The position numbers were made by a program, and so were the translations under genes. 64,000 nt of DNA from Labilithrix sp. (GTDB lineage: Bacteria; Myxococcota_A; Polyangia; Polyangiales; Polyangiaceae): the NCBI GenBank assembly GCA_019637155.1, contig JAHBWE010000033.1, forward strand, positions 1-64,000. Reading direction: 5' to 3'. Positions 9,519-16,449 of this stretch are shown piece after piece. The notes under the pieces are model-generated. The model saw nothing but the letters and a program-made list of their open reading frames with translations, had not been told where the DNA came from and ran no database searches. The stretch's first letter is position 1. Every line of letters begins with the position of its first letter.

Positions 9519-10997
9519 TTGACCCGATCGACCTTGCGTATCGCGTTCTTGCCGCTCGTCCTCTTCGGCGCCGTCGAGGCGTGCTCGGCCGACGACGACG
9601 CGCCCCCGCCGCTCGGAGCGAGCCCCGAGGGAGGCGCGCCGGACGGCTCGTCCACCCCCGCCGGCGACGGCGGCGACGCTCCGGACGCGCGCGACGCCCA
9701 GCCGGCGGAGCCGACGAGCATCCTCTCTTTCGCGGAGGCGAACGCGATCCGCGCGCTCTCGGCCGGCGTCGTCGAGGACGACGTCGTGGTCGCCGGCGCC
9801 GACAACTTCGAGGACGACGCCGGCAACCGGAACGCGGTCGCCTTCCGCTCCGACCTCGCCGGACGCGTCCGCTGGGCGAAGCGCGTCGGGGGCGACTTCA
9901 ACGATCAGCTCCTCACCCACGTCGTCGTCGGCGCCACCATGCACGGCTTCGGCATCACGCGGACGGTCTTCACCGGAGCGGCGCGCAACACCGACGTCCT
10001 CTGGGCGTCGGTCGACGTCGCGACGGGCGCGGTGAACGCGCTCCGCCACTTCGGGACGACCGCGAACGAGGACGCGCTCGGCTCGGTCGCGGTCGCCGAC
10101 GGCGTGGTCGTCGTCGGCGTCAGCGGGACCGACGCGTACGTCGCGAAGGTCGCGGACGGCGCCGTCGTCTGGGCGCGGACGTGGTCGACGCCCGGCACCG
10201 ACTCGTTCCGCTGGGTCGGCGTCGCCGGTGACGAGCTCGTCGCCGTCGGCTTCTCGACCCTCGTCGCCGAGGGAGGGAAGACGGAGCCGATCGTCGCGGT
10301 GTTCGATCGGAACGGCGGCCACGTTCGGTCGCGCCGTATCACCGGCGCGGCGCAAGACGTCTCCGTCTTCTCCGCGCGCGTCGTCGGCGGCGACGTCGTC
10401 CTGGCCGGCCAGACGCGCCCCGCCGCCGGAGCGCCCACCGTGCCGTTCGCGGCGCGCGTGCCGTTCGGCGACGGCCCGCTCGCGTGGGCGCGCACGTACA
10501 CGACGCCGGAGACGACCGGGAACGCGACCTTCCGCGCGACCGCGCTCGCCGGCGCCGACGACGCCTTCGACCTGCCCGAGACGCTCGCCGTCGGCGGGAG
10601 CGCGGGCGGCCGCGCCTTCCTCGCCCGCCTCGCGACGAGCGACGGACAGCCGCTCGCCCGTGTCCTCCTGCGCGCTCCGGCGGAGGCGACGATCGCGCTC
10701 GATCGCGAGGTCCTCTGGGAGCGCAAGGACCGCGGCTTCGGCACGTTCTTCCAGATGACGCCGAAGGGAAGCGAGGTCTCCGCGTCCGGCCTCGCGCTCA
10801 CGAACCGCCTCTTCGGCCTCGCGCCGGCGTGCACGTGGGCGTCCGAGCCCGCGCTCACGCTCGCCGAGCCGCCGGGCCTCGCCGCGGCCGACCTCGCGCC
10901 GGCCGTCGTGCCCGCGACCTTCACCGTCGCCGCGACCGGCCCCGCCCTCGTCACGACCGATCTCGCCCTCACGCAGGACGTCGGCTGCGCTCCCTGA
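9519..10997 (+). CDS. Predicted lipoprotein with beta-propeller-like repeats
   Basis: A 492-aa protein; only TTG starts are available (9519 or 9534). A short signal peptide ends at a lipobox-like Cys (FGAVEAC), followed by an Asp/Gly/Pro-rich linker typical of myxobacterial surface lipoproteins. The rest is beta-strand rich with recurring units such as GRVRWAKRVGG, DVLWASVDVATGAV and GAVVWARTWSTPG, resembling propeller blades in which a value is reported per unit (SBBP/PQQ-like). It is probably anchored in the outer or inner membrane and faces the periplasm or medium. No catalytic residues are recognised. Confidence 0.8.
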   Translation: MTRSTLRIAFLPLVLFGAVEACSADDDAPPPLGASPEGGAPDGSSTPAGDGGDAPDARDAQPAEPTSILSFAEANAIRALSAGVVEDDVVVAGADNFEDDAGNRNAVAFRSDLAGRVRWAKRVGGDFNDQLLTHVVVGATMHGFGITRTVFTGAARNTDVLWASVDVATGAVNALRHFGTTANEDALGSVAVADGVVVVGVSGTDAYVAKVADGAVVWARTWSTPGTDSFRWVGVAGDELVAVGFSTLVAEGGKTEPIVAVFDRNGGHVRSRRITGAAQDVSVFSARVVGGDVVLAGQTRPAAGAPTVPFAARVPFGDGPLAWARTYTTPETTGNATFRATALAGADDAFDLPETLAVGGSAGGRAFLARLATSDGQPLARVLLRAPAEATIALDREVLWERKDRGFGTFFQMTPKGSEVSASGLALTNRLFGLAPACTWASEPALTLAEPPGLAAADLAPAVVPATFTVAATGPALVTTDLALTQDVGCAP

Positions 10998-11041
10998 GCT
11001 GGAACGCACATTGCTCGTCATCGAGGGCAAGGAGCCCCGAG

Positions 11042-11293
11042 ATGGCGAAACCGAAGAGCAAGCGCCCGCCCCCGCCGCGCGACATCGACAGCGGCGACGC
11101 GTTCATTCCCGACGTCGCGCGTTCGCACACGCGCCTCATCGACGACGACGCCGAGTCGTTCGCGGAGGAGTTCATCGCCGAGGCGACCTCGGCCGAGCAC
11201 GTCGCCGAGGACGCGCGCGACGATCGCGCGGACGAGGAGCTCGACGGTCTCTACGTCCTCGACTTCGACGATCTCGACGAGCCCGGCGCGTGA
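11042..11293 (+). CDS. Small acidic hypothetical protein
   Basis: An 83-aa protein from ATG 11042 with a good ribosome-binding site (AAGGAG at 11029-11034). The N terminus is Lys/Pro-rich (AKPKSKRPPPPRD); the rest is Asp/Glu-rich, ending LYVLDFDDLDEPGA. No Cys, membrane segment or known motif is present. It lies 44 bp after the lipoprotein gene and just before the stress-type cluster. Function unknown. Confidence 0.7.
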   Translation: MAKPKSKRPPPPRDIDSGDAFIPDVARSHTRLIDDDAESFAEEFIAEATSAEHVAEDARDDRADEELDGLYVLDFDDLDEPGA

Positions 11294-11325
11294 CGCAAGC
11301 TTTGCGCGCGCACGCCCCGATTGCG

Positions 11326-11342
11326 TTGGTCGCGCTCTTGCT
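11326..11342 (+). promoter_or_regulatory. Predicted sigma-54 (-24/-12) promoter of the first CxC small-protein gene
   Basis: The sequence TTGGTCGCGCTCTTGCT has GG and GC separated by exactly ten bases and a TTGCT -12 element, matching the sigma-54 pattern YTGG..N..TTGCW. The predicted start of transcription (~11353) leaves a short leader that contains AAGGAGG before ATG 11364. An imperfect dyad GCAAGCTTTGC at 11295-11305 lies upstream. Confidence 0.5.
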
Positions 11343-11363
11343 GAGCCAAAGAAGGAGGTCCTC

Positions 11364-11651
11364 ATGAACGCGCCCAAGCGGATCGAACCGTCGCTCTCCG
11401 TCCGTCGTGCCAGCGGCACGCGGCCCGTGTCCGTCGTCCACCGGCACGCCGGCGTCGTGCGGACGCTCCTCGAAGAGGTCGACCGCACCGCGCCGAGCGA
11501 TCTCCCGGACGCGGTCGACGTCCAGCTCGCGGAGGAGCTGGGACGCCTGGGCTGCCGCTGCGTCGAGCTCGCCGCCGCCCTCGCGAAGCTCGCCGAAGAG
11601 CAACGCCGCGCGCGCGACGAGGCGCCTCTCGCGCCTGCACGTTGTGCGTGA
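11364..11651 (+). CDS. Small CxC-motif protein, paralogue A
   Basis: A 95-aa protein from ATG 11364 with a strong Shine-Dalgarno (GAAGGAGG). Its core, RTLLEEVDR near residue 33 and LAEELGRLGCRCVELAA near residue 55, recurs in the 71-aa protein at 14399 (RTLLDEVER ... VEELARLGCRCLELAA). The shared region is predicted to be two amphipathic helices with a Cys-Arg-Cys motif. The family is not one I recognise. Both members follow predicted sigma-54 promoters in the same cluster, suggesting a shared stress role. The CxC could bind metal or be redox active; that is inference. Confidence 0.75.
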   Translation: MNAPKRIEPSLSVRRASGTRPVSVVHRHAGVVRTLLEEVDRTAPSDLPDAVDVQLAEELGRLGCRCVELAAALAKLAEEQRRARDEAPLAPARCA

Positions 11652-11667
11652 GGGCGCCGACCTTGCA
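11651..11667 (+). promoter_or_regulatory. Possible sigma-54-type element before the DUF2267 gene
   Basis: AGGGCGCCGACCTTGCA has the GG-N10-GC spacing and TTGCA. The predicted start (~11678) falls only about two bases before ATG 11680, which would exclude the GGAG at 11668-11671 from the transcript. The match may therefore be fortuitous, or the true start codon lies further downstream. Confidence 0.3.
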
Positions 11668-11679
11668 GGAGCGACGCTC

Positions 11680-12120
11680 ATGAGCCCAGCCATGATCCCG
11701 ATCACGTACGACGCGCTCGTCGAGCTCACCGTCGGCCGCGGCGTCCCGAGCCGCGCGGCGGCGGAGCTCGCCGTCCGAACGACGCTCGCGATGCTCGGCC
11801 AGCTGCTCACCGACGACGAGGCCGCGTTCCTCGCGCGTCGCCTCGCGCCGGAGCTCGCGCGGCTCCTCGAGCGGAGCGAGGCCGACGTCGACGTCGACGA
11901 GCGCGCGCAGGTGGTCCTCCGGGTGCTCGGCGAGAGCGTCGACGAGGACGCGCGGCGCCTTCTCGTTCGTGTCTTGCCCGCCGAGCTCGCGCGCCATCTC
12001 GAGCCGGTCGTCTATGGAGAGCCCGAGCCGCATCGTCCACCTTCGGGGCACACGCTCGCGGACGGCCGGCCCGGAAGCCGCCGTCCGCTCTCCGAGGCCG
12101 GAGCGCGTCGGGACACGTGA
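11680..12120 (+). CDS. DUF2267 family protein
   Basis: A 146-aa protein from ATG 11680. It matches DUF2267: YDALVELTVGRGVPSRAAAE, then AVRTTLAMLGQLLTDDEAAF and a second half-repeat LGESVDEDARRLLVRVLPAEL. DUF2267 proteins are small helical proteins often next to universal stress and CBS-domain genes, as here; their biochemical role is unknown. The C terminus is a Pro/Arg-rich tail. It lies 28 bp after paralogue A and converges on the CBS gene with a 1-bp gap. Confidence 0.85.
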   Translation: MSPAMIPITYDALVELTVGRGVPSRAAAELAVRTTLAMLGQLLTDDEAAFLARRLAPELARLLERSEADVDVDERAQVVLRVLGESVDEDARRLLVRVLPAELARHLEPVVYGEPEPHRPPSGHTLADGRPGSRRPLSEAGARRDT

Positions 12121-12121
12121 C

Positions 12122-12652
12122 TCAGACCTGCGCGTGCGCGGTCGCGGCGAGGGTGTGGGCGACGGAGGACTCCGAGAGCGGATCGCGCCCCGGCGATTGG
12201 GCGAGGTGCGCGCGCCGCGCGATGTCCGAGAGCGAGAGGAGGCCCACGAGCCGTCCGTCGGCTCCGACGACGGGGAGGCGACCGACGGCGTGACAGCGCA
12301 TGCGCCGCTCCGCGTCGGCGAGCGGCTCGCGCACGTCGGCGGTGAAGAGGCGCTTCGACATCGCGGACGAGACGCGGAGGTCGAAGAGCGCGCGGCCCTG
12401 CGTGTACGCCGCCATGCAGACGTCGCGATCGGTCAGCATCGCGACGGGCTCGTCCCAGTGGTCGACGACCGCGACCGAGCCGCAGGCGTGCTCCCACATC
12501 AGCTGAGCCGCGCGCTCGAGCGAGTCTTCGGGACGACAGACCTGAGGCGCGGGACACATGACGTCGCGCACCAGGACGATCGGCGCGGTCGTGCTCTCGA
12601 CCGCCTGGAGGAGGGTGGCGAAGAGCTGGTCGCCGGGTCGGATGTCGTTCAT
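12122..12652 (-). CDS. CBS-domain-pair protein
   Basis: A 176-aa protein from ATG 12652. Two CBS motifs make up most of it: VRDVMCPAPQVCRPEDSLER ... VDHWDEPVAMLTDRDV (residues ~28-82) and SAMSKRLFTADVREPLADAE ... VVGADGRLVGLLSLSDIA (~95-148). Such Bateman modules bind adenosine nucleotides and act as energy sensors. There is no attached enzyme, so it probably regulates a partner. It belongs to the stress-type cluster and has a sigma-54-like element immediately upstream. Confidence 0.9.
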   Translation of the reverse strand: MNDIRPGDQLFATLLQAVESTTAPIVLVRDVMCPAPQVCRPEDSLERAAQLMWEHACGSVAVVDHWDEPVAMLTDRDVCMAAYTQGRALFDLRVSSAMSKRLFTADVREPLADAERRMRCHAVGRLPVVGADGRLVGLLSLSDIARRAHLAQSPGRDPLSESSVAHTLAATAHAQV

Positions 12653-12663
12653 GCCCCGCCGCG

Positions 12664-12680
12664 TGCAATCCCGGGGCCCG
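12664..12680 (-). promoter_or_regulatory. Possible sigma-54-type element before the CBS gene
   Basis: On the minus strand CGGGCCCCGGGATTGCA has GG-N10-GC and TTGCA. The predicted start (~12653) practically coincides with the annotated ATG at 12652, so either the transcript is leaderless, translation starts downstream, or the match is accidental. Confidence 0.3.
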
Positions 12681-12682
12681 AC

Positions 12683-13474
12683 CTACGAACGCGCGTGCTC
12701 CGCGATCGCGTCGACGAGCGCAGGATCGCGCGCGAAGAGATCGCCGTGGCGGCCGCCGTGCACGCGCCGCAGGACCGCGCCACGGATGCGGTGCGCGAGC
12801 TCTTCGCCCATCCAGAAAGGGACGATCTCGTCGGCGTCGCCGTGGACGACGAGCGTGGGGACGTCGATCGCCGGCGCCTTCGCGAGCGTGTCGAAGCGGT
12901 CTTCGACGAACAGCGACGCCGGCACGAACGGCGCCGCGTCTTCGATCACGGCCGGGATCGACGTGTACGGCGTGACGAGCACGAGCTTCGCTCCGCGGCC
13001 GCGACGCGCCATCTCCGCCGCGACGCCGGTGCCGAGCGACGCGCCGGAGAGGACGATACGGTCGCGTCCGATCCCGCGCGCCGCCAGCATGTCGAGCACG
13101 GCCTCGGCGTCGGCGTAGACGCCGTTCTCGGTCGGCGTCCCGCGCGAGCGGCCGTAGCCGCGGTATTCGACGAGGACGACGCCGAGGTTGCCCGCGTGGA
13201 GACGGCGCGCGAGGTCGGCGAGGCCCTCCGCCGTCTCGCGGTTCGTGTGGAAGTGCACGACGACGCGCGCGCCGAGGTCGGCCGCGAGCTCCAGCGCGCG
13301 GACCTCGACGCCGTCGTACGCGACGAGCTGATGCTCGACGAACCCGCGCGGACGCGGCAGCGGACGCAGGTCTTGCGCCGGGAAGAGGAACCTGCGCGTC
13401 GCGATCTTTCCGCCGGCGGCCACAGCCGTCGCGAGGGCGACCAGGAGCGCGCAACGACGGAGGCGTCCGAGCAT
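12683..13474 (-). CDS. Alpha/beta hydrolase with N-terminal membrane anchor
   Basis: A 263-aa protein from ATG 13474. A hydrophobic N terminus (CALLVALATAVAAGG) acts as signal or anchor. The alpha/beta-hydrolase core shows the oxyanion region VVHFHTNRETAEG, the nucleophile elbow GASLG (Ser), the acid in HGDADEIVPF (Asp) and the catalytic His in GGRHGDL. EYRGYGRSRGTPTENGVY is typical of the BEM46/FrsA-like branch. It is a probable esterase or peptidase-like hydrolase facing the periplasm, substrate unknown. It is divergent from the membrane protein gene at 13520. Confidence 0.9.
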   Translation of the reverse strand: MLGRLRRCALLVALATAVAAGGKIATRRFLFPAQDLRPLPRPRGFVEHQLVAYDGVEVRALELAADLGARVVVHFHTNRETAEGLADLARRLHAGNLGVVLVEYRGYGRSRGTPTENGVYADAEAVLDMLAARGIGRDRIVLSGASLGTGVAAEMARRGRGAKLVLVTPYTSIPAVIEDAAPFVPASLFVEDRFDTLAKAPAIDVPTLVVHGDADEIVPFWMGEELAHRIRGAVLRRVHGGRHGDLFARDPALVDAIAEHARS

Positions 13475-13490
13475 GGTCGCAACATGAATC

Positions 13491-13507
13491 CTGGACGACG
13501 TCTTGCA
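13491..13507 (+). promoter_or_regulatory. Predicted sigma-54-type promoter before the membrane protein/rhodanese unit
   Basis: CTGGACGACGTCTTGCA matches YTGG...TTGCW with GG-N10-GC spacing and sits in the 45-bp divergent gap. The predicted start (~13518) is only two bases before ATG 13520, which weakens the assignment unless translation begins downstream or is leaderless. Confidence 0.35.
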
Positions 13508-13519
13508 AAGGCCGAAGGC

Positions 13520-13918
13520 ATGTACGCGGTGCTCGCCGTCGCGGTCGACCTCATCCACGCCCTCGCGATGGTGCTGTGGATCGTGGGGTTGCCGCTCCTG
13601 TTCGTGCGCCGCTATCCGCGGCTCCGCCTCGGCTATGCGGTCTACGCGATCGCGTTCATCGTCCTGAATCGGCTCTCGATGGCGGTCCTCGACGAGTGCT
13701 TCCTCACCGCGCTCGTGCGTCCGCTCTGGGCGCGCGCGGGGGCGGTGGGCGCCGACGAGTGGTTCACCGTCCGAGCGGCCTACGTCGTGTTCGGCATGGC
13801 GCCCTCGCACCGCGCGGTGGCGCTCGCCGGCGAGGCGCTCATCTTCCTCACCGCGGCCGGCGTGCTCCTGACGGCGCACCGCGCGACCAAACGAGGACCG
13901 GCGCTCGCGAGCGCCTGA
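13520..13918 (+). CDS. Small integral membrane protein
   Basis: A 132-aa protein with about four hydrophobic helices: VAVDLIHALAMVLWIVGLPL, GYAVYAIAFIVLNRLSMAVL, a weaker one around AAYVVFGMAP, and EALIFLTAAGVLLTAH. I prefer ATG 13520 (preceded by GAAGG) over ATG 13484, which lies in the promoter-like region. A Cys (DECFLTALVRPLW) follows the second helix. The family is not securely recognised; it weakly resembles small DUF2784-like proteins. It is followed after 18 bp by the rhodanese-like gene, so the two are probably co-transcribed. Confidence 0.75.
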   Translation: MYAVLAVAVDLIHALAMVLWIVGLPLLFVRRYPRLRLGYAVYAIAFIVLNRLSMAVLDECFLTALVRPLWARAGAVGADEWFTVRAAYVVFGMAPSHRAVALAGEALIFLTAAGVLLTAHRATKRGPALASA

Positions 13919-13936
13919 TCGCGAAAGGGAGGCTCG

Positions 13937-14326
13937 ATGAACGTGCATCATGAACGAAATGGTCGCGACCGCGTCCGTACGGTCGATCCGGAGCTCCTCC
14001 ACCATCAGGTCCGGAGCGGGCGGTCGATCGTCGTCGTCGACGTCCGCCCGACCGCTGCTTATCGCGGCTCGCGAGGCCGCATCCCGGGCGCGATCTCGTT
14101 GCCGATCGCGCAGCTCGTGGCGCGCCGCGCGGAGCTCGAGCAGCATCGTCATCGGCCGATCGTCGTCGTCGCCGACGACGAAGCAGGCTCGCGCCTCGGC
14201 GCTCTCGAGCTCGAGGTCGCCGGCTTCACCGAGGTGTCGGCGCTCGAGGGCGGCATGCAGCGGTGGCTCGAGCTCCGGCTGCCGATCGTCGTTCCGACGC
14301 CGCCGCCTCCGCCGCTGCCGCACTGA
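13937..14326 (+). CDS. Rhodanese-like domain protein lacking the catalytic cysteine
   Basis: A 129-aa protein from ATG 13937 (SD AAAGGGAGG). The rhodanese fold is clear: VVVDVRPTAAYRGSRGRIPG, AISLPIAQL, PIVVVADDEAGSR, AGFTEVSALEGGMQRW. In active sulfurtransferases the loop after the central strand is CxxGxR; here it reads DDEAGSR, with Asp in place of Cys. It is therefore probably an inactive binding or sensing domain. The C terminus is a proline run. It lies in the stress cluster directly before the second CxC-protein unit. Confidence 0.85.
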   Translation: MNVHHERNGRDRVRTVDPELLHHQVRSGRSIVVVDVRPTAAYRGSRGRIPGAISLPIAQLVARRAELEQHRHRPIVVVADDEAGSRLGALELEVAGFTEVSALEGGMQRWLELRLPIVVPTPPPPPLPH

Positions 14327-14333
14327 GCGGCCG

Positions 14334-14350
14334 TTGGCTCTTCCCTTGCT
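14334..14350 (+). promoter_or_regulatory. Predicted sigma-54 (-24/-12) promoter of the CxC protein B/UspA unit
   Basis: TTGGCTCTTCCCTTGCT fits YTGGC...TTGCW with GG-N10-GC spacing. It lies in the 72-bp gap after the rhodanese gene; the predicted start (~14361) leaves a ~38-nt leader carrying GAGAGAGGAG before ATG 14399. This is one of the best matches in the cluster. Confidence 0.5.
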
Positions 14351-14398
14351 TGGCTCGTCGCGCCGGGCGCGTCGCCATGGTGGAGAGAGGAGATTTCG

Positions 14399-14614
14399 AT
14401 GAGCTCGTTGCCGTTGCCGACCAGCGTATCCGGGGTGCGCAGCCAGATCGCGTTCGTGCGGACGCTGCTCGACGAGGTCGAGCGCGCGACGAAGAGCAGC
14501 ACGACCGAGCCGCTGAGCGAGCAGGTCGTCGAAGAGCTGGCGCGGCTCGGCTGTCGCTGCCTCGAGCTCGCGGCGATGCTCACCACCACGACGGAGATGC
14601 CGCGATGCGCCTGA
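14399..14614 (+). CDS. Small CxC-motif protein, paralogue B
   Basis: A 71-aa protein from ATG 14399 with SD GAGAGGAG. It shares RTLLDEVER and VEELARLGCRCLELAA with the protein at 11364. Its N terminus is short and uncharged and its C terminus ends with a further Cys (MPRCA), as does paralogue A (APARCA). Its last bases overlap the start of the universal stress gene by 10 bp, which indicates translational coupling and a shared role. Function unknown. Confidence 0.8.
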   Translation: MSSLPLPTSVSGVRSQIAFVRTLLDEVERATKSSTTEPLSEQVVEELARLGCRCLELAAMLTTTTEMPRCA

Positions 14615-15042
14615 GCCACATCCTCGTGCCGATCGACTTCGGACCCGCGTCCGATCGTGCCTGCGCGCTCGCCGCCGAGATCGCGCCGAAGCTCGAGTCG
14701 AAGATCACGCTGCTCCACGTCTGGTCGATGCCGCTCCCCGCGTATGCGGAGGGGATCGTCTTTCCGTTCGACGCGATGGAGGCCGCGGCGAGGTCGAAGC
14801 TCGAACAGGCGCGCGCGCGCGTGAAGGAAAGGCTTCCGAACGTCGAGATCGCCCTCTCGATGGGCGTCGCGTGGGACCGCATCGTCGAGACAGCGAAGGA
14901 GCACGACGTCGACATGATCGTGATGGGCACGCACGGACGGCACGGCGCGCCGCGGTGGCTCCTGGGGAGCGTCGCCGAGAAGGTGGTCCGCCTCTCGCCG
15001 GTGCCAGTCCTGACCGTCCACGCCGACCGCGACCGCGCATGA
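14605..15042 (+). CDS. Universal stress protein (UspA family)
   Basis: A 145-aa single-domain Usp from ATG 14605. It opens with MRLSHILVPIDFGPASDRAC, has the central ITLLHVW strand and ends with the ATP-binding motif GTHGRHGAPRWLLGSVAEKV (G-2x-G-9x-GS), then PVPVLTVHADR. It is therefore of the ATP-binding type. Usp proteins bind ATP and support survival under energy, oxidative or starvation stress. It overlaps CxC paralogue B by 10 bp and shares the predicted sigma-54 promoter at 14334. Confidence 0.95.
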   Translation: MRLSHILVPIDFGPASDRACALAAEIAPKLESKITLLHVWSMPLPAYAEGIVFPFDAMEAAARSKLEQARARVKERLPNVEIALSMGVAWDRIVETAKEHDVDMIVMGTHGRHGAPRWLLGSVAEKVVRLSPVPVLTVHADRDRA

Positions 15043-15055
15043 GGAGGTCCGCCGC

Positions 15056-15160
15056 ATGTTGCTCGGCGTCCGCGACCGCGCGGAGCGCGCCGCTCGCGCT
15101 GCGCGGCATCGCGGATGCAGGTCGGAGGTCGGACCCTACGACCATTGGAGGACGCCATGA
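15056..15160 (+). CDS. Possible 34-aa leader or small protein
   Basis: A short ORF (MLLGVRDRAERAARAARH...) with a good SD (GAGGAGG at 15042-15048) seven bases from ATG 15056. Its stop overlaps the next start as ATGA (15157), the usual sign of translational coupling. The peptide is Arg/Ala-rich and matches nothing I know. It could be a real small protein, a coupling leader, or coincidence. Confidence 0.3.
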   Translation: MLLGVRDRAERAARAARHRGCRSEVGPYDHWRTP

Positions 15161-15369
15161 ACCAGCAGAGATCGACCTGGGGACACTGCGCGCACTGCAA
15201 GTTCTTCGCGAGCCCGGCGCGGGCGCCGCTCGACGGTGAGGAGGCCGCGTGCGGAGAGCCGACGCTCGAGAAGTTCCAGCTCCGCGTCGTCGGCGTCGGC
15301 GGGTGCAACCACTTCACGCTTCGCCCGGGGCTGACCGAGAGGGTGGAGGAGCCGCGCCTGTACGTGTGA
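15157..15369 (+). CDS. Small cysteine-rich (zinc-binding-like) protein
   Basis: A 70-aa protein from ATG 15157 with SD TTGGAGG. It has four cysteines arranged as HCAHCKFF, EEAACGEPT and GGCNHF, consistent with a single metal site. The C terminus is LRPGLTERVEEPRLYV. It is the last gene of the UspA unit and its 3' end overlaps the convergent acyltransferase gene by 56 bp. I see no catalytic motif; role unknown. Confidence 0.7.
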   Translation: MNQQRSTWGHCAHCKFFASPARAPLDGEEAACGEPTLEKFQLRVVGVGGCNHFTLRPGLTERVEEPRLYV

Positions 15370-16351
15370 TCCAAGCATCGACGTGCTCCCACCAGCGCCA
15401 GAGCCACTCGATGCGCTCCTCGCGGCTCGTGGGGACGTCGCGCGCGCGGACGCGCCAGAGGTGCACGCGCACCGTCTCGCCGACGAGCGCGCCGCTCAGG
15501 AGATCTCCGAGCGTGCGCGCGCGCTCGAGGCCGGTGTGCGCGCAGAAGATCACGTCCGCCGGCGGCGCCGCCTCGAGCGTCGCGAGCGGGCCGCCCAGGC
15601 GCGGCGGCAGGACGTGCTCGAGCCGGAGCGCGCGCTCGTGGGCGGCCGGATCGGCGGCGAGCTCGGCGAGCCTCTTCGCGCGCCGCTCGTCCGAGAAGCG
15701 GGTCCCCTCCGGGAAGAGCACGAGCGCGTCGTGGCGCCCGCACGCGCGCGCGACGGCCGCGACGCGCGCGAGGTCGCCGGCGCGATCGCGGCCGCCACGA
15801 TGCACGAACGCGCTGGCGACGCGGTGACCGACGAGATCGACGCACGGATCCCAGAGGAGCTCGCGCTTCGCCACGATGTGCGGCACGAGCTCGGCGGGCG
15901 CGCAGACCGTCACGAGCGGCAAGAGCACGTCGAGGAGGCTCGCGTGGCGCGTCATGACGACGGCGGGACCGCGGCGGTCGAGGACCTCCGCGCCCTCCAC
16001 CTCGACCCGCATCCCGAAGATGCGGATCGCCGACGACCAGACCGTCGCCGCGAACCAGAGCTCCGCCGCGCCGTCGAGCCGGCGCTCGTACGCGCGTCCG
16101 CGGAGGAGGCCCCCGACCCACGCGCGGAGCAGGATCGCGAGCCCGACGACGTGGAGCGTGACGACGACGAAGAGCGCCCCGACGACGCGGACCGCCGCGA
16201 ACGAGCGCGGCCGCGCGAGGTCGACGACGAGCGCCACCGCGAAGAGCGCCGGCAGCGTCGCCAGCATGACGAGCCAGAGCGCGACGACGCCGGGCACCGT
16301 CACCGCGCGGCGCGCCCATCGTTCCTTCTCCTGCTCCAGGCTCACGCCCAC
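15314..16351 (-). CDS. PlsC-like 1-acyl-glycerol-3-phosphate acyltransferase family protein
   Basis: A 345-aa membrane-associated protein; GTG 16351 is the longest start, and a later GTG (16 codons in) is possible. Two or three hydrophobic helices occupy residues ~20-85. The acyltransferase signature HX4D is in TRHASLLDVLLP, and the substrate-binding motif is FPEGTR. Family members transfer an acyl chain to lysophospholipid or lyso-lipid acceptors at the inner membrane. Its 3' end overlaps the small Cys-rich gene. The promoter region contains the large dyad at 16358-16388. Confidence 0.85.
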   Translation of the reverse strand: MGVSLEQEKERWARRAVTVPGVVALWLVMLATLPALFAVALVVDLARPRSFAAVRVVGALFVVVTLHVVGLAILLRAWVGGLLRGRAYERRLDGAAELWFAATVWSSAIRIFGMRVEVEGAEVLDRRGPAVVMTRHASLLDVLLPLVTVCAPAELVPHIVAKRELLWDPCVDLVGHRVASAFVHRGGRDRAGDLARVAAVARACGRHDALVLFPEGTRFSDERRAKRLAELAADPAAHERALRLEHVLPPRLGGPLATLEAAPPADVIFCAHTGLERARTLGDLLSGALVGETVRVHLWRVRARDVPTSREERIEWLWRWWEHVDAWITRTGAAPPPSRSAPGEA

Positions 16352-16357
16352 CGCGAT

Positions 16358-16388
16358 GCAAGGCGCGGCCCGCCGGTACGCGCCTTGC
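16358..16388. promoter_or_regulatory. 10-bp perfect dyad between the acyltransferase and ABC ATPase genes
   Basis: GCAAGGCGCG (16358-16367) and CGCGCCTTGC (16379-16388) are exact inverted copies around an 11-bp spacer, in the 98-bp divergent region. Each arm supplies the TTGC of a GG-N10-GC match: 16373-16389 (+) toward the ATPase and 16357-16373 (-) toward the acyltransferase. It may be a regulator-binding dyad, back-to-back sigma-54-like elements, or both. No T-run follows, so a terminator is unlikely. Confidence 0.45.
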
Positions 16389-16389
16389 C
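16373..16389 (+). promoter_or_regulatory. Possible sigma-54-type promoter of the ABC ATPase gene
   Basis: CCGGTACGCGCCTTGCC has GG-N10-GC spacing and TTGC. The predicted start (~16400) leaves a ~50-nt leader with GAGGAGGAAG before ATG 16450. The right arm of the 16358-16388 dyad overlaps it, so the two readings compete. Confidence 0.35.
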
Positions 16390-16449
16390 GCTGGGGTCTT
16401 CGACGCGCAGCTCGCGCGCCGCGGCGCAGGAGCTGCGCGAGGAGGAAGC

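Noticed and set aside
12683-14323. 546-codon minus-strand open frame
   Set aside because: Real coding begins at ATG 13474; upstream codons are antisense to the membrane-protein and rhodanese genes.
15103-15119. GG-N10-GC match before the small Cys-rich gene
   Set aside because: It ends in ATGC, not TTGC, and GG-N10-GC alone is common in GC-rich DNA.
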